Virus record (IMG/VR): IMGVR_UViG_3300034117_002447
Location: 1 to 64,000 of that record
Direction: 5' to 3' (one strand)
Origin: a virus
DNA: 64,000 nucleotides
This document shows, in pieces, positions 25,586 through 33,577 of the stretch. The position numbers were made by a program, and so were the translations under genes. Position 1 is the stretch's first letter; every line of letters starts with the position of its first letter. The notes under the pieces are model-generated. The model made no database searches, had not been told where the DNA came from, and saw only the letters and a program-made list of their open reading frames with translations.

Positions 25586-27142
25586 TTATAGGTTATTTTG
25601 TTCTTTTATAAAATCAGCGAAGCCTAATACAACGCCATACTTTTTCTTTTTGCCTTTTTTCTGAATTCCGAAATTATCTCCAGAACCAAATGATGTTTCA
25701 GTCGGTGGTGTAATAGCTCCCATTCCGCCAATTGATCCAGGTACCTGTGGAGAAACTCCAGGAGCTACTCCATCTTCGCTAACCTGTTTAGCCTTAGGTT
25801 CGTCTACTACAGAAGTATCGAATATGAATAGTCGACTAAACGCATCAGCTTTCATTTCTCCTTCTCGGCCTTTTACCGCTTTTCCTATTACTTTAGCTGC
25901 GCCGTTTAGGGTTTTTGCATAAATCGCATGTGCCCATTTACCAGTTCTTTCAAAAGCTTGTGCAGTTACTCCGCCGGTTTTTTCTCCACCGAATATCAAC
26001 TCCATTAACGATTGAGCAGCTTTTCTAAATTTCATTAATTTAGTTTCGTCTGCTATTTGTTTTCCATTTACTGGAAGAGAAGTTCTTTCGTATAACGGTA
26101 GTTTCTTATTAAAATCGTAATGGATTCCTTTATATTTCTTGGTATCGAATTGCTTATTCTTAGCCTTTTCAATTAACGCTACTTGAATCTGGTCAATTAG
26201 TCGCAATAGGTATTCCTTTGCTTCAGTCGATACGTCCGGAAATCCATTAACGCTTGTTCTAAGCTTATTCGCTTCCGCTAAAATATCATTCTCGTTTGTC
26301 CAATTTGTGTATTGAAATTCAAATATTCGTCTAATTAAAGAGGCAACGTTCTTATTTACGTAAACTCCAGCCTTAATGTCAGAGGTTACGTCATTTCCAA
26401 GTTCTGATGATATTTGAGAAGTGTACGTTGCTGTAGCATCTTCAATTCCGGCTGAAACTTCCTCCGGCATTTCCGCTGCTAAGATTTCAGCTGCTTCTAA
26501 ATTTGAAAATACTTCCTGTGCAGCAGCTTCTTTTTCTTCTTGATTTTGAGCTCCTTGAAATTTAGAATAAGACTGTTTAGTTTTCTCTGCTGGTATAATT
26601 ACCATTAGTGAATACAAATTATAGAGTTCATCGTTTATTTCAGAAACCTTTTTATTAATTTCTTCACTAAAATCAGGCTCGTCACCAGCTTTCTTTTTAG
26701 AGGCTTTGTTTTGATAAATTAGCTCAATTACTCTAACTCTACAAACAAATTTTGTAATTTTATCTGTAATTTGACCAACTTTTGCTTCATTTACCGGAAC
26801 CTCATTTAGAGCTTTCATTAACTCTTCTCTAAAGACTTTGATTCTTTCCTGTAAATATGCAAAATACTCCTCAAGAGTTTGCTTCATTTTAGGATCCGAA
26901 AATATCTTTGACAGAGTCGGATCATCTAATTTTCCAGTAAGCTCATCTTCTCCTAAATTAAATAGCATATCAAGAAGACGATTTAGGTCCTCGTTATTAT
27001 CGCCAGTAGGCCCAGATCCAGTCGTATCATCTTCGGACTTTACTTTATTGAGAATATCGTTAGCCTCATCGCCGATCTGAATCAGGTCAGTTTCAAGAAT
27101 TAAATTCTCAATTGATTGTAATTTTCTTACTTTTAAAAACAT
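25586..27142 (-). CDS. Large helical protein with C-terminal capsid-targeting-like motif
   Basis: 518 residues, not recognised. The bulk is predicted helical with coiled-coil-like stretches (EEYFAYLQERIKVFREELMK) and acidic Asp/Glu-rich segments. The last residues, VVLGFADFIKEQNNL, repeat the targeting pattern at the C-terminus, with IKE as possible cut site. Size, helical character and location suggest a prohead core component (inference). Confidence 0.65.
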   Translation of the reverse strand: MFLKVRKLQSIENLILETDLIQIGDEANDILNKVKSEDDTTGSGPTGDNNEDLNRLLDMLFNLGEDELTGKLDDPTLSKIFSDPKMKQTLEEYFAYLQERIKVFREELMKALNEVPVNEAKVGQITDKITKFVCRVRVIELIYQNKASKKKAGDEPDFSEEINKKVSEINDELYNLYSLMVIIPAEKTKQSYSKFQGAQNQEEKEAAAQEVFSNLEAAEILAAEMPEEVSAGIEDATATYTSQISSELGNDVTSDIKAGVYVNKNVASLIRRIFEFQYTNWTNENDILAEANKLRTSVNGFPDVSTEAKEYLLRLIDQIQVALIEKAKNKQFDTKKYKGIHYDFNKKLPLYERTSLPVNGKQIADETKLMKFRKAAQSLMELIFGGEKTGGVTAQAFERTGKWAHAIYAKTLNGAAKVIGKAVKGREGEMKADAFSRLFIFDTSVVDEPKAKQVSEDGVAPGVSPQVPGSIGGMGAITPPTETSFGSGDNFGIQKKGKKKKYGVVLGFADFIKEQNNL

Positions 27143-27143
27143 A

Positions 27144-27563
27144 TTACTTTTGTTGTAGCAAATATTGCGTTTTGTTTTTAAGGACTAGTACCTCATCTAT
27201 TAAATTATACAGATCAGAATCTTCCTCTCTATCAAATATTTCTGCAAATGTTCCACGTAATGCTTCATCTACTAATTTAAAGAATTCCATGTAAGCCATA
27301 TCATAATCGTAAACCATAATAGCTGCTTCTCCGAACTTAAGATTTTGTGATCCGTATTTACCAGCAATCGCTTCAACTATTGTGTCCATGCTCTCAATAA
27401 AACCTTCGTAGAAAGCTCCAAAGTGACGGTGTTCAGTATCGTATCCAGTTTGCCAGTGAATTATTTTTGCCTGATCCGCGATCTGCATTAGAGATAGCAC
27501 GAAATAGGCGATTGTTTTGTCTTCACCCGTATGTGGTTCAGTAAGGTCTTCTAGTCCAAACAT
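27144..27563 (-). CDS. Dps/ferritin-like protein (DUF5856-like)
   Basis: 139 residues, four-helix-bundle pattern. QIADQAKIIHWQTGYDTEHRHFG followed by FYEGFIESMDTIVEAIAGKYG resembles Dps/ferritin-like proteins, where H-W and D-x-x-x-E-x-x residues surround a ferroxidase site. Known relatives in T4-like phages are uncharacterised. It is the second gene of an operon of presumed virion proteins and starts 17 nt after its neighbour's stop. Iron or DNA binding is not proven. Confidence 0.65.
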   Translation of the reverse strand: MFGLEDLTEPHTGEDKTIAYFVLSLMQIADQAKIIHWQTGYDTEHRHFGAFYEGFIESMDTIVEAIAGKYGSQNLKFGEAAIMVYDYDMAYMEFFKLVDEALRGTFAEIFDREEDSDLYNLIDEVLVLKNKTQYLLQQK

Positions 27564-27580
27564 TAGTTTTTAAAGTATTT

Positions 27581-27826
27581 TTATCTGTCATTATCTCCAC
27601 GGCCAAGCGGACCAAGATAGTCGTGATCCTGCATATAGTCATTCGCTTTATTATTATATTTTTGGATTTTCTGCCATTTCTTAAACGGTGTAACCCAAAA
27701 GTCGCGATTCACTTTTTTCTGTAAAAAATCGTATACTTCGTTCCCGGTTGGATGCTGCATCACAGCATTCTTTAAAGGTTCTTTACCCTTCCGGTAGTTA
27801 TCTACGTTTTTAGCGCTCTTTTCCAT
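27581..27826 (-). CDS. Small basic hypothetical protein
   Basis: 81 residues from the ATG at 27826; the frame is open further upstream to a TTG at 27871 but that extension contains the late-promoter-like element. Basic and aromatic (NRDFWVTPFKKWQKIQKYNN). It is the first gene of the 27.8-22.5 kb operon. Function unknown. Confidence 0.65.
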   Translation of the reverse strand: MEKSAKNVDNYRKGKEPLKNAVMQHPTGNEVYDFLQKKVNRDFWVTPFKKWQKIQKYNNKANDYMQDHDYLGPLGRGDNDR

Positions 27827-27830
27827 AGGG

Positions 27831-27840
27831 TTATTTATTA
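27831..27840 (-). promoter_or_regulatory. T4-late-promoter-like element only 4 nt from the start codon
   Basis: TAATAAATAA on the minus strand, then CCCT and ATG. If it acts as a T4-type -10 element, transcription would start at or within the start codon. Confidence 0.55.
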
Positions 27841-27926
27841 GGCAATCTTCCACTACTTTGGAAGTTCTCAAGTAAAACTTTATCCAAGTATTAAATATAA
27901 TTAGTTAACAAAAACTGTATACATCA

Positions 27927-29495
27927 ATGAAGTTTAACGAATTAACCCCAGAAGATGTTTCCAACCTATCTAATCTCTATTGGAATAAGGATTTAAGTTG
28001 GGACACCAGAATGAAAGAATTAAGCTCATTTCTAAATAAGTCCGAGAGAACTGTTCAGAAATGGTTAGCCAAATTAGGAATAACTGAAAGTTCAATACAA
28101 GAATCACCGCAATTAATTAAAGCCCGAGAGCGAAAATTCAATAAAAAGAAGAAACGTTTCATTATCACCTGGGCCCAAAACGATACGCCAGTTCATGAAG
28201 ACTTTGTATCCAATATCGAAAAGTACGCAGATCACATTAATGCAGATATCCACGTAATCGCAGGTCGCTATAAAAACCCAACCTCCGTTTTCTCTGATAA
28301 AAATTACGAAACGTGGTCTAGTCGAATTGAAACATATTTAGATGCAAATAGACATGAGGTTCACAAACACATGTGGATCATGTCAGATATTAAAATTCAG
28401 CCAACCGCAGTTGATCCAATGACTGGTCTTCAGGGAATGACTGGTATTAACTCATGTGTCTTTGGCTCTCCGAAAGTTCATTTAGAAACAGTTCCTGTAC
28501 TTGAAGGAAATCTTCCAAAAATGATGATGACTACTGGAGCATGCACCGTTTCTAACTATACTGATTCTAAATCAGGTAAGAAGGGAGAATTCCACCATAC
28601 TCTTGGTTTTGTAGTCGTTGAAATAAAAGACTCTAATACATTCTTCGCTAGACAAGTAACCGCAACCGACGATGGTAATTTCACTGACCTATACAATCGA
28701 GTTGAATACAATGACGATACTGAATCAAGCGAAATCTCTGAAGTAACTTCAGTAGCTGCCGCGATCCTAGGCGATCTTCACTATGGTCAACACGATCAAC
28801 GTGTAATTAATAAAACCCTAGACCTATTTAAGAAACTTCATCCTGAAAATGTTATTCTACATGACGTATTTGATGGACTTTCAATTAATCATCATGAAAT
28901 AAACGACCCATTCATTCAATATCACAGAGAGCAGGACGGGTCTAACTCATTGAGAAAAGAGGTCGATGCAATGCTAGTCGGGCTTGAGGATTTTAGAGAC
29001 TATAATGTAGCTATCGTTAGAAGTAATCATGACGATTTTCTAGACCGTTGGTTAAAAACCACTGACTGGAGAAAAGCTGCAACCATAAAGAACTCTCTTG
29101 AGTACATGGAATACAGTTCTCTACTGCTTAGGGGAGTTGCACCAAATGGAGTTATTCCGTACCTAATCAACGAGAGATTTCCAAGTTTCAAAACATTAGG
29201 CCGAAGTGATAGCCTTGTCGTAAATGGCTGGGAGCTTGCTCAACACGGAGATGTAGGTTCAAACGGATCACGCGGATCTCTGCTTCAATTTAGAAAATTA
29301 AATACAAAAATTGTAGTTGGACATTACCATTCTCCTGGAAGAAAGGACGGCGCGTTAGCTGTAGGGACTTCAACTAAATTAAGAGTTAACTATAATGTCG
29401 GACCTAGTGGATGGCTCCAGTCACACGTAATCATCCACCATGATGGTAAAGCGCAACATATCAATTTTATAAAAGGAGAATTTACAACTCTGTAG
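27927..29495 (+). CDS. Metallophosphoesterase with N-terminal helix-turn-helix (possibly phage T5 A1-like)
   Basis: 522 residues. Residues 1-50 form a probable HTH (MKELSSFLNKSERTVQKWLA). The calcineurin-like phosphoesterase motifs follow: GDLHYG near 282, HDVFDG near 310, RSNHDDFLDRW near 365, QHGD near 430 and GHYHS near 465. The HTH-plus-phosphoesterase order and NHDDFL recall the T5 A1 DNase family, but that link is by eye only. A single-gene plus-strand unit closed by a terminator. A nuclease or phosphatase role is likely; the substrate is unknown. Confidence 0.75.
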   Translation: MKFNELTPEDVSNLSNLYWNKDLSWDTRMKELSSFLNKSERTVQKWLAKLGITESSIQESPQLIKARERKFNKKKKRFIITWAQNDTPVHEDFVSNIEKYADHINADIHVIAGRYKNPTSVFSDKNYETWSSRIETYLDANRHEVHKHMWIMSDIKIQPTAVDPMTGLQGMTGINSCVFGSPKVHLETVPVLEGNLPKMMMTTGACTVSNYTDSKSGKKGEFHHTLGFVVVEIKDSNTFFARQVTATDDGNFTDLYNRVEYNDDTESSEISEVTSVAAAILGDLHYGQHDQRVINKTLDLFKKLHPENVILHDVFDGLSINHHEINDPFIQYHREQDGSNSLRKEVDAMLVGLEDFRDYNVAIVRSNHDDFLDRWLKTTDWRKAATIKNSLEYMEYSSLLLRGVAPNGVIPYLINERFPSFKTLGRSDSLVVNGWELAQHGDVGSNGSRGSLLQFRKLNTKIVVGHYHSPGRKDGALAVGTSTKLRVNYNVGPSGWLQSHVIIHHDGKAQHINFIKGEFTTL

Positions 29496-29515
29496 ATTCC
29501 TAACCTAATCACATA

Positions 29516-29541
29516 AAAAAAGCTCCTTATGGAGCTTTTTT
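29516..29541. terminator. Bidirectional terminator
   Basis: Stem AAAAAAGCTCC / GGAGCTTTTTT with TTAT loop between the convergent genes ending at 29495 (+) and 29549 (-). Confidence 0.93.
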
Positions 29542-29548
29542 AGTTTAG

Positions 29549-31417
29549 TTAGTCTTCTATTTGAATTATAGGAGTTGGGTTAGGTTTCTTAATTTCATCT
29601 TCGATCACATTCTCATGACTAATAGATTCAGTTAATGATTCCATTAGATCTTTATTTAAGTTATAGAATTCTGAATGTATGGTGATCGGGGTAGCTTCTT
29701 TAAATGAAGCAAAATCTCTGTTTTTAATTGAGGTCATAATTGATTCTCCAATACTTGTAGTAGGTACTTCAATTAACGAAGTCTCTCTCTTAATATTTAG
29801 GTTTCTTGATCTCTTTTTTGCTAAGTCTAATTGTAGTGCGATATCTTTAATTCGGCTAGGTTCTGCTGCGATGCTAACTGGCTCAAAACCAGGTTTTATT
29901 GCTTTAAGTATAGATTCAATATTTCCATCTCCAACCATTACGTGACCTGCTATATTAGGTTTCTCGTTTGCCGTTAATTTAGATAGGGCGTTATTAATAG
30001 TTTCTTTCTTAAACGGGAAGATTTTTCCTGATTTTCCAGGATGTACGCATATTAATAGAGTAGGAAGTCCGTTTTTCTCAGTAAGGATTTTTGCATTCTT
30101 TAGGTGTCCTTTATGGATCGGTTGAAATTCTGAAATCAGTAAATTAACTTTCTTTACTTTACGCTCTTCATTTTGCGCGATATCGTATGTTTCAAAATAG
30201 CCAGGATTCTTATCGTCTCCTACAAATTCATTGAATGAAGGAAAATAGTTTTCAAATAATTGATCTCCCATTGCAACCTGTCCAAGTTTATCGATTTGTG
30301 CTAATAAATTAGTCTTCATTGCATCAGTGAATAGATTTGAATTTACTTTAACTTTCTTTTTTCTAAAAATATTAATGAATATTCGGTAAATTTCTTTATA
30401 ATTAGGATTCTTTGCAATTATAGTAGTTACGAATGGATCATTAATTAGGTCTAAATTAATATCAAACTCAGGTTTTTGTAGAAACGCTGGGACCTGAATA
30501 TCTAGATCTCCGTATTTGTCGCCGTACTCTTTAATAAACTCAGCAAACAGTCGATTTATCAGAGAAACGTATCTCTCCTCTGGAGTTTCTCCAGCCTCAA
30601 CGAATTCCCTAAGCTCTGATATTCTGTAGCCTTCAATAAAATTCATTAAATCAATAACAATAATCCAAATATAATCATCACTCTTCCTTTGAACTTTCTC
30701 AGGCGATAGCTGTTTTGCATTATCGTAAAAAACGGGATCAACTAATTTCGCTAGTACTGAAGCTTCATTCGCTGTTTTATTATCATCAAAGAATCTAAAT
30801 ACAATTTCGTCAATTGATCTCTCATACTCTTTAGTTTGAGCCGTTTCGTCAACAGTTGGATCCAATACTGCCATAATGTGTTTAGTGAATGAGATCGTTT
30901 TGAACTTTTCAATCAATGAAGCTGCTGGAGTAAACAGGAATTCCTGTATCTTTACCTTTTGTTCGTCATTAAGTTTACCTTGAAATAGAATCGCTGGAGG
31001 ATTTACTCCAAGCTTACCAGCCCATTCGTTTAATTTACCGAAATCATGAATAATCTCAGATAATTGGTAATTTTCATCCAATACCTTAATGTGACTTAGG
31101 GTTAGAGGAGTTTCACGATTCGGAGTATAATCCATTCCAAACACGTAATTTTCAGGAATTGCTGAAATTACATCAGTCCCAAGACTCTCAAAATGTCCAA
31201 TGCCCGGCTCGTAGTAGCGACTAAGAACTCGGTCGATGTAACCAATTTTGCTGTCTTTTTTAAAGAAGTTAAAGTTATTCTGTTGTGCATCTTTCTTGGC
31301 ACCAAAATAGGCACCGTCAATTTTTTCGTTGATGATAACTGTCTTATTTAAAAGACTGTCAAGGAAGTCCTTTCCACGCTTTTCATAAACGTCTCGTAAG
31401 TGTGATAATCCTGCCAT
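29549..31417 (-). CDS. Fusion of a ligase-type nucleotidyltransferase and an NMNAT-like (HxGH) nucleotidyltransferase
   Basis: 622 residues. N-terminal half: NEKIDG with Lys32 is the covalent-AMP motif I (KxDG) of DNA/RNA ligases; VFGMDYTPN resembles motif III, DEIVFRF motif IV, and AKLVDPVF motif V. C-terminal part (about 420-590): LISEFQPIHKGHLKNAKIL carries HxGH of cytidylyl/NMN-adenylyltransferases, and TTSIGESI stands in for the ISSTxxR motif. The two modules use related adenylyl chemistry. It lies downstream of kinase and HAD phosphatase genes, as in an RNA or nucleotide repair operon. A late-like element lies 5 nt before the ATG. Substrates unknown. Confidence 0.75.
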   Translation of the reverse strand: MAGLSHLRDVYEKRGKDFLDSLLNKTVIINEKIDGAYFGAKKDAQQNNFNFFKKDSKIGYIDRVLSRYYEPGIGHFESLGTDVISAIPENYVFGMDYTPNRETPLTLSHIKVLDENYQLSEIIHDFGKLNEWAGKLGVNPPAILFQGKLNDEQKVKIQEFLFTPAASLIEKFKTISFTKHIMAVLDPTVDETAQTKEYERSIDEIVFRFFDDNKTANEASVLAKLVDPVFYDNAKQLSPEKVQRKSDDYIWIIVIDLMNFIEGYRISELREFVEAGETPEERYVSLINRLFAEFIKEYGDKYGDLDIQVPAFLQKPEFDINLDLINDPFVTTIIAKNPNYKEIYRIFINIFRKKKVKVNSNLFTDAMKTNLLAQIDKLGQVAMGDQLFENYFPSFNEFVGDDKNPGYFETYDIAQNEERKVKKVNLLISEFQPIHKGHLKNAKILTEKNGLPTLLICVHPGKSGKIFPFKKETINNALSKLTANEKPNIAGHVMVGDGNIESILKAIKPGFEPVSIAAEPSRIKDIALQLDLAKKRSRNLNIKRETSLIEVPTTSIGESIMTSIKNRDFASFKEATPITIHSEFYNLNKDLMESLTESISHENVIEDEIKKPNPTPIIQIED

Positions 31418-31422
31418 ATCTG

Positions 31423-31432
31423 TTATTTATTA
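31423..31432 (-). promoter_or_regulatory. T4-late-promoter-like element 5 nt from the start codon
   Basis: TAATAAATAA on the minus strand overlaps the stop codon of the kinase gene and is followed by CAGAT and the ATG of the ligase fusion. Confidence 0.5.
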
Positions 31433-32031
31433 GGCTCTATTCCTAATAATGTATAACACTCGGCATTAAATGAATTAACCGAATCTTCATCAAACTTATT
31501 AAAAACGATGCTTAGTTTGTTATTTTTTTCTGAATTTACAAGATCTTTTACACCAAGCTCAATTAGATGAGCCATTAGTTGCTGTTCTTCTAGTGTAGAA
31601 TGTGCTCCATCCCAAGTATCTTTAACTCTGCTAGAATCACCAGTTTGACCTGCAACTGAAACTACTAACGTTTTTGAATTTGCATATAAATTAGTTTTCA
31701 ATAGAGTTAAGAATTCAAGCTCAGCTTTAGTTCGAGTTAATCTTTTTCTTAAGATTGCCCAAGTGTATGCAGATATGATAGCTCGATCAAATATCCAAAT
31801 TTTATCTGAATATTCAGGTCTAAGATTCATTTCCATAATGGTCATGATATTTCCCAAGCTAAAATAATGAAGACTTGGATCAGTGTCTAATCCAACTAAT
31901 CCTAACGTTTTAATATGATCTGCGAAATAGAATTTGTAGTACTCAATTCTTGGATCATTTGCCTTCTCGATAAATTGATTAATTAAAAATGTTTTGCCAC
32001 AGTGCCTGGCGCCTTCTACGAATAATATCAT
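31423..32031 (-). CDS. P-loop kinase (polynucleotide or nucleoside/nucleotide kinase-like)
   Basis: 202 residues. Walker A GARHCGKT is at 7-14. IWIFDRAIISAYTWAI is the D-R-x-x-x-S-x-x-Y block of deoxynucleoside and thymidylate kinases, and may be the equivalent Asp-Arg of polynucleotide kinases. The ATG overlaps the stop of the HAD phosphatase gene. T4 Pnkp joins a kinase and an HAD phosphatase in one chain; here adjacent genes would supply the two activities. Whether it acts on RNA ends or free nucleosides cannot be decided. Confidence 0.7.
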   Translation of the reverse strand: MILFVEGARHCGKTFLINQFIEKANDPRIEYYKFYFADHIKTLGLVGLDTDPSLHYFSLGNIMTIMEMNLRPEYSDKIWIFDRAIISAYTWAILRKRLTRTKAELEFLTLLKTNLYANSKTLVVSVAGQTGDSSRVKDTWDGAHSTLEEQQLMAHLIELGVKDLVNSEKNNKLSIVFNKFDEDSVNSFNAECYTLLGIEPNK

Positions 32032-32567
32032 TGTATGCTTAATTTTTCAATTTGAGATAGTTCAGCAATGGACCTAGCGGTTTCCCATGCGATTGTAATT
32101 ACTCGACTCTTATCAACAAAGATGAATTCAATATCAATCATTAAGCCTGCATCCAAGAATGCTTCTGTGTACTTAATGATTTCCCATAGTGAATCTTCAA
32201 ATATTGTGATTGAATTAGCTTCGTGAGTTCTAATCAATTTAAGGGCAACCTCAGCCTTAGCAGATTCTCTTCCAAGAAAGAACGTTTTATCGAATAAGAT
32301 TCCGCCATTATCTCTAAGTATTTCAAGAACTCTTTCTTGACAGGCTTTAACTCGGTGAGTTATTAAAAAACTAAGAACGTCTGGTTGCGCTTGAGTTTGC
32401 TCGCAAGTATTTAAGATTGCTCGAATGTTGAACTCCGGTGATAAAGACTCAGGCGAGTCAAACCAGTCGTAGGGCGTAATTCCCTTTGCTTCTTTGCATG
32501 TGTAACCTGGCACTCTAAAGAGAGTTTCGTCAAAGTCGAATATGTTAATATGAATATGATTTTCCAT
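32028..32567 (-). CDS. HAD-family phosphatase, RNA-repair (Swiss-Army-Knife)-like
   Basis: 179 residues. The four HAD motifs are visible: FDFDETLF (DxDxT nucleophile and acid), FLITHR, a Lys region near KTFFLGRESAK, and TIFEDS with the acidic pair. The start and spacing resemble the HAD_SAK type of phosphatase known from RNA-repair proteins. It opens the operon phosphatase-kinase-ligase and overlaps the kinase by 4 nt. The predicted role is removal of 3' or cyclic phosphate ends or of nucleotide phosphate (inference). Confidence 0.75.
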   Translation of the reverse strand: MENHIHINIFDFDETLFRVPGYTCKEAKGITPYDWFDSPESLSPEFNIRAILNTCEQTQAQPDVLSFLITHRVKACQERVLEILRDNGGILFDKTFFLGRESAKAEVALKLIRTHEANSITIFEDSLWEIIKYTEAFLDAGLMIDIEFIFVDKSRVITIAWETARSIAELSQIEKLSIQ

Positions 32568-32579
32568 AGAGTATTTTAC

Positions 32580-32589
32580 TGATAAATAA
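32580..32589 (+). promoter_or_regulatory. Late-promoter-like element
   Basis: TGATAAATAA on the plus strand, 29 nt before the ATG of the gene at 32619. It lies in the divergent region between the repair operon and the recombination genes. Confidence 0.4.
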
Positions 32590-32618
32590 CCTAGTAGTTT
32601 TATCTAATATACTAAATT

Positions 32619-33089
32619 ATGAACAGATCGCTAAGAAAAACAAGAGAATACGATGGAAACCATTATCAATTGGTTAGAGACTGTGTGCAGGCGCAAAAAC
32701 CTTTCGTAATTTATAACTTTACTAATTCAAAACAGTACAATCAAGTCCTAAAAGACCTAGATGACTATGGCAAGCTGCCTTATGTGCTACAAATACTAAA
32801 TTCAATAGAAAATAGCGGCCACCGGATCAAGAGATCATTTCCTAGTATCTTTGTTACTAATGAGGGTTCTGACGTATCTCATGAGCAATTCAAGGAGATG
32901 GTTAGAGGGTCAATTCAGCACTATAAATTAGACTCAGTTGTATGCCTTTACGATGGAGGCGTCTCTGTCTTCTACACAAACGGTGATCATCATGAACTTG
33001 GGGATTCAATTTACTCAAGTAATATAATTCAAGAGTTCAATAGTGACTTCTATCAAATCGAAAGTCTATATTATTGCTTTATCAGTTAA
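32619..33089 (+). CDS. Hypothetical protein, 156 aa
   Basis: Not recognised. Mixed alpha/beta (RDCVQAQKPFVIYNFTNSKQ, SVVCLYDGGVSVFYTNGDHH). It leads the plus-strand group with the UvsY-like and UvsW genes and diverges from the HAD phosphatase. Confidence 0.65.
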   Translation: MNRSLRKTREYDGNHYQLVRDCVQAQKPFVIYNFTNSKQYNQVLKDLDDYGKLPYVLQILNSIENSGHRIKRSFPSIFVTNEGSDVSHEQFKEMVRGSIQHYKLDSVVCLYDGGVSVFYTNGDHHELGDSIYSSNIIQEFNSDFYQIESLYYCFIS

Positions 33090-33121
33090 AACTTACTGCA
33101 AGTTTTTGATAAAATATAGGT

Positions 33122-33562
33122 ATGGAAGAAACTACCCCAAAAAGAACTATTGCTGAAGTTTTTAGAGAGAAACGAGAATCGTTCTCTGGCGAAATCTATG
33201 TAGGAATCAAACTTCTCGAGCACATTCGTAAGATTCCTGAGGCTCAAGTGACATTTCTTAGCTTAAGGCAGAGAATGCTTGAGGAGAATCACACTCTTAT
33301 TGAGCACTTTACTCAACTTAAGAAGACTTTCCGTGAAAAGAAGGGTGAAGAGTGGATCGATGCATCAAAGAATCATCAAATGAGGTATGGCGCTAATGAA
33401 AAGAATACAATAGTTGATGGAAAGACCGCCTCGCTTAAAGAAAAGATCGAACAGGTTGAAAATCAGATAACTTTTTACTCAGATTCCATTAAAACAATTG
33501 ACGCAGTTCTATTTGGTATTAAAACCAGATTAGACGTACAAAAGCTCCTAGACGGGCATTAA
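33122..33562 (+). CDS. uvsY: UvsY-like recombination mediator candidate
   Basis: 146 residues, largely helical and charged. The C-terminal helix pair (KIEQVENQITFYSDSIKTID, AVLFGIKTRLDVQKLLDGH) resembles the end of T4 UvsY, which loads UvsX recombinase onto gp32-coated ssDNA. Length is close to T4 UvsY (137), and it lies directly before uvsW, as the T4 uvsW-uvsY cluster suggests. Sequence identity is low, so context carries most weight. Confidence 0.5.
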   Translation: MEETTPKRTIAEVFREKRESFSGEIYVGIKLLEHIRKIPEAQVTFLSLRQRMLEENHTLIEHFTQLKKTFREKKGEEWIDASKNHQMRYGANEKNTIVDGKTASLKEKIEQVENQITFYSDSIKTIDAVLFGIKTRLDVQKLLDGH

Positions 33563-33577
33563 AAATATTTTAAATGC

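Noticed and set aside
27827-27871. TTG-initiated longer form of the 81-aa protein
   Set aside because: The extra codons contain the late-promoter-like element; the ATG at 27826 is a better start.
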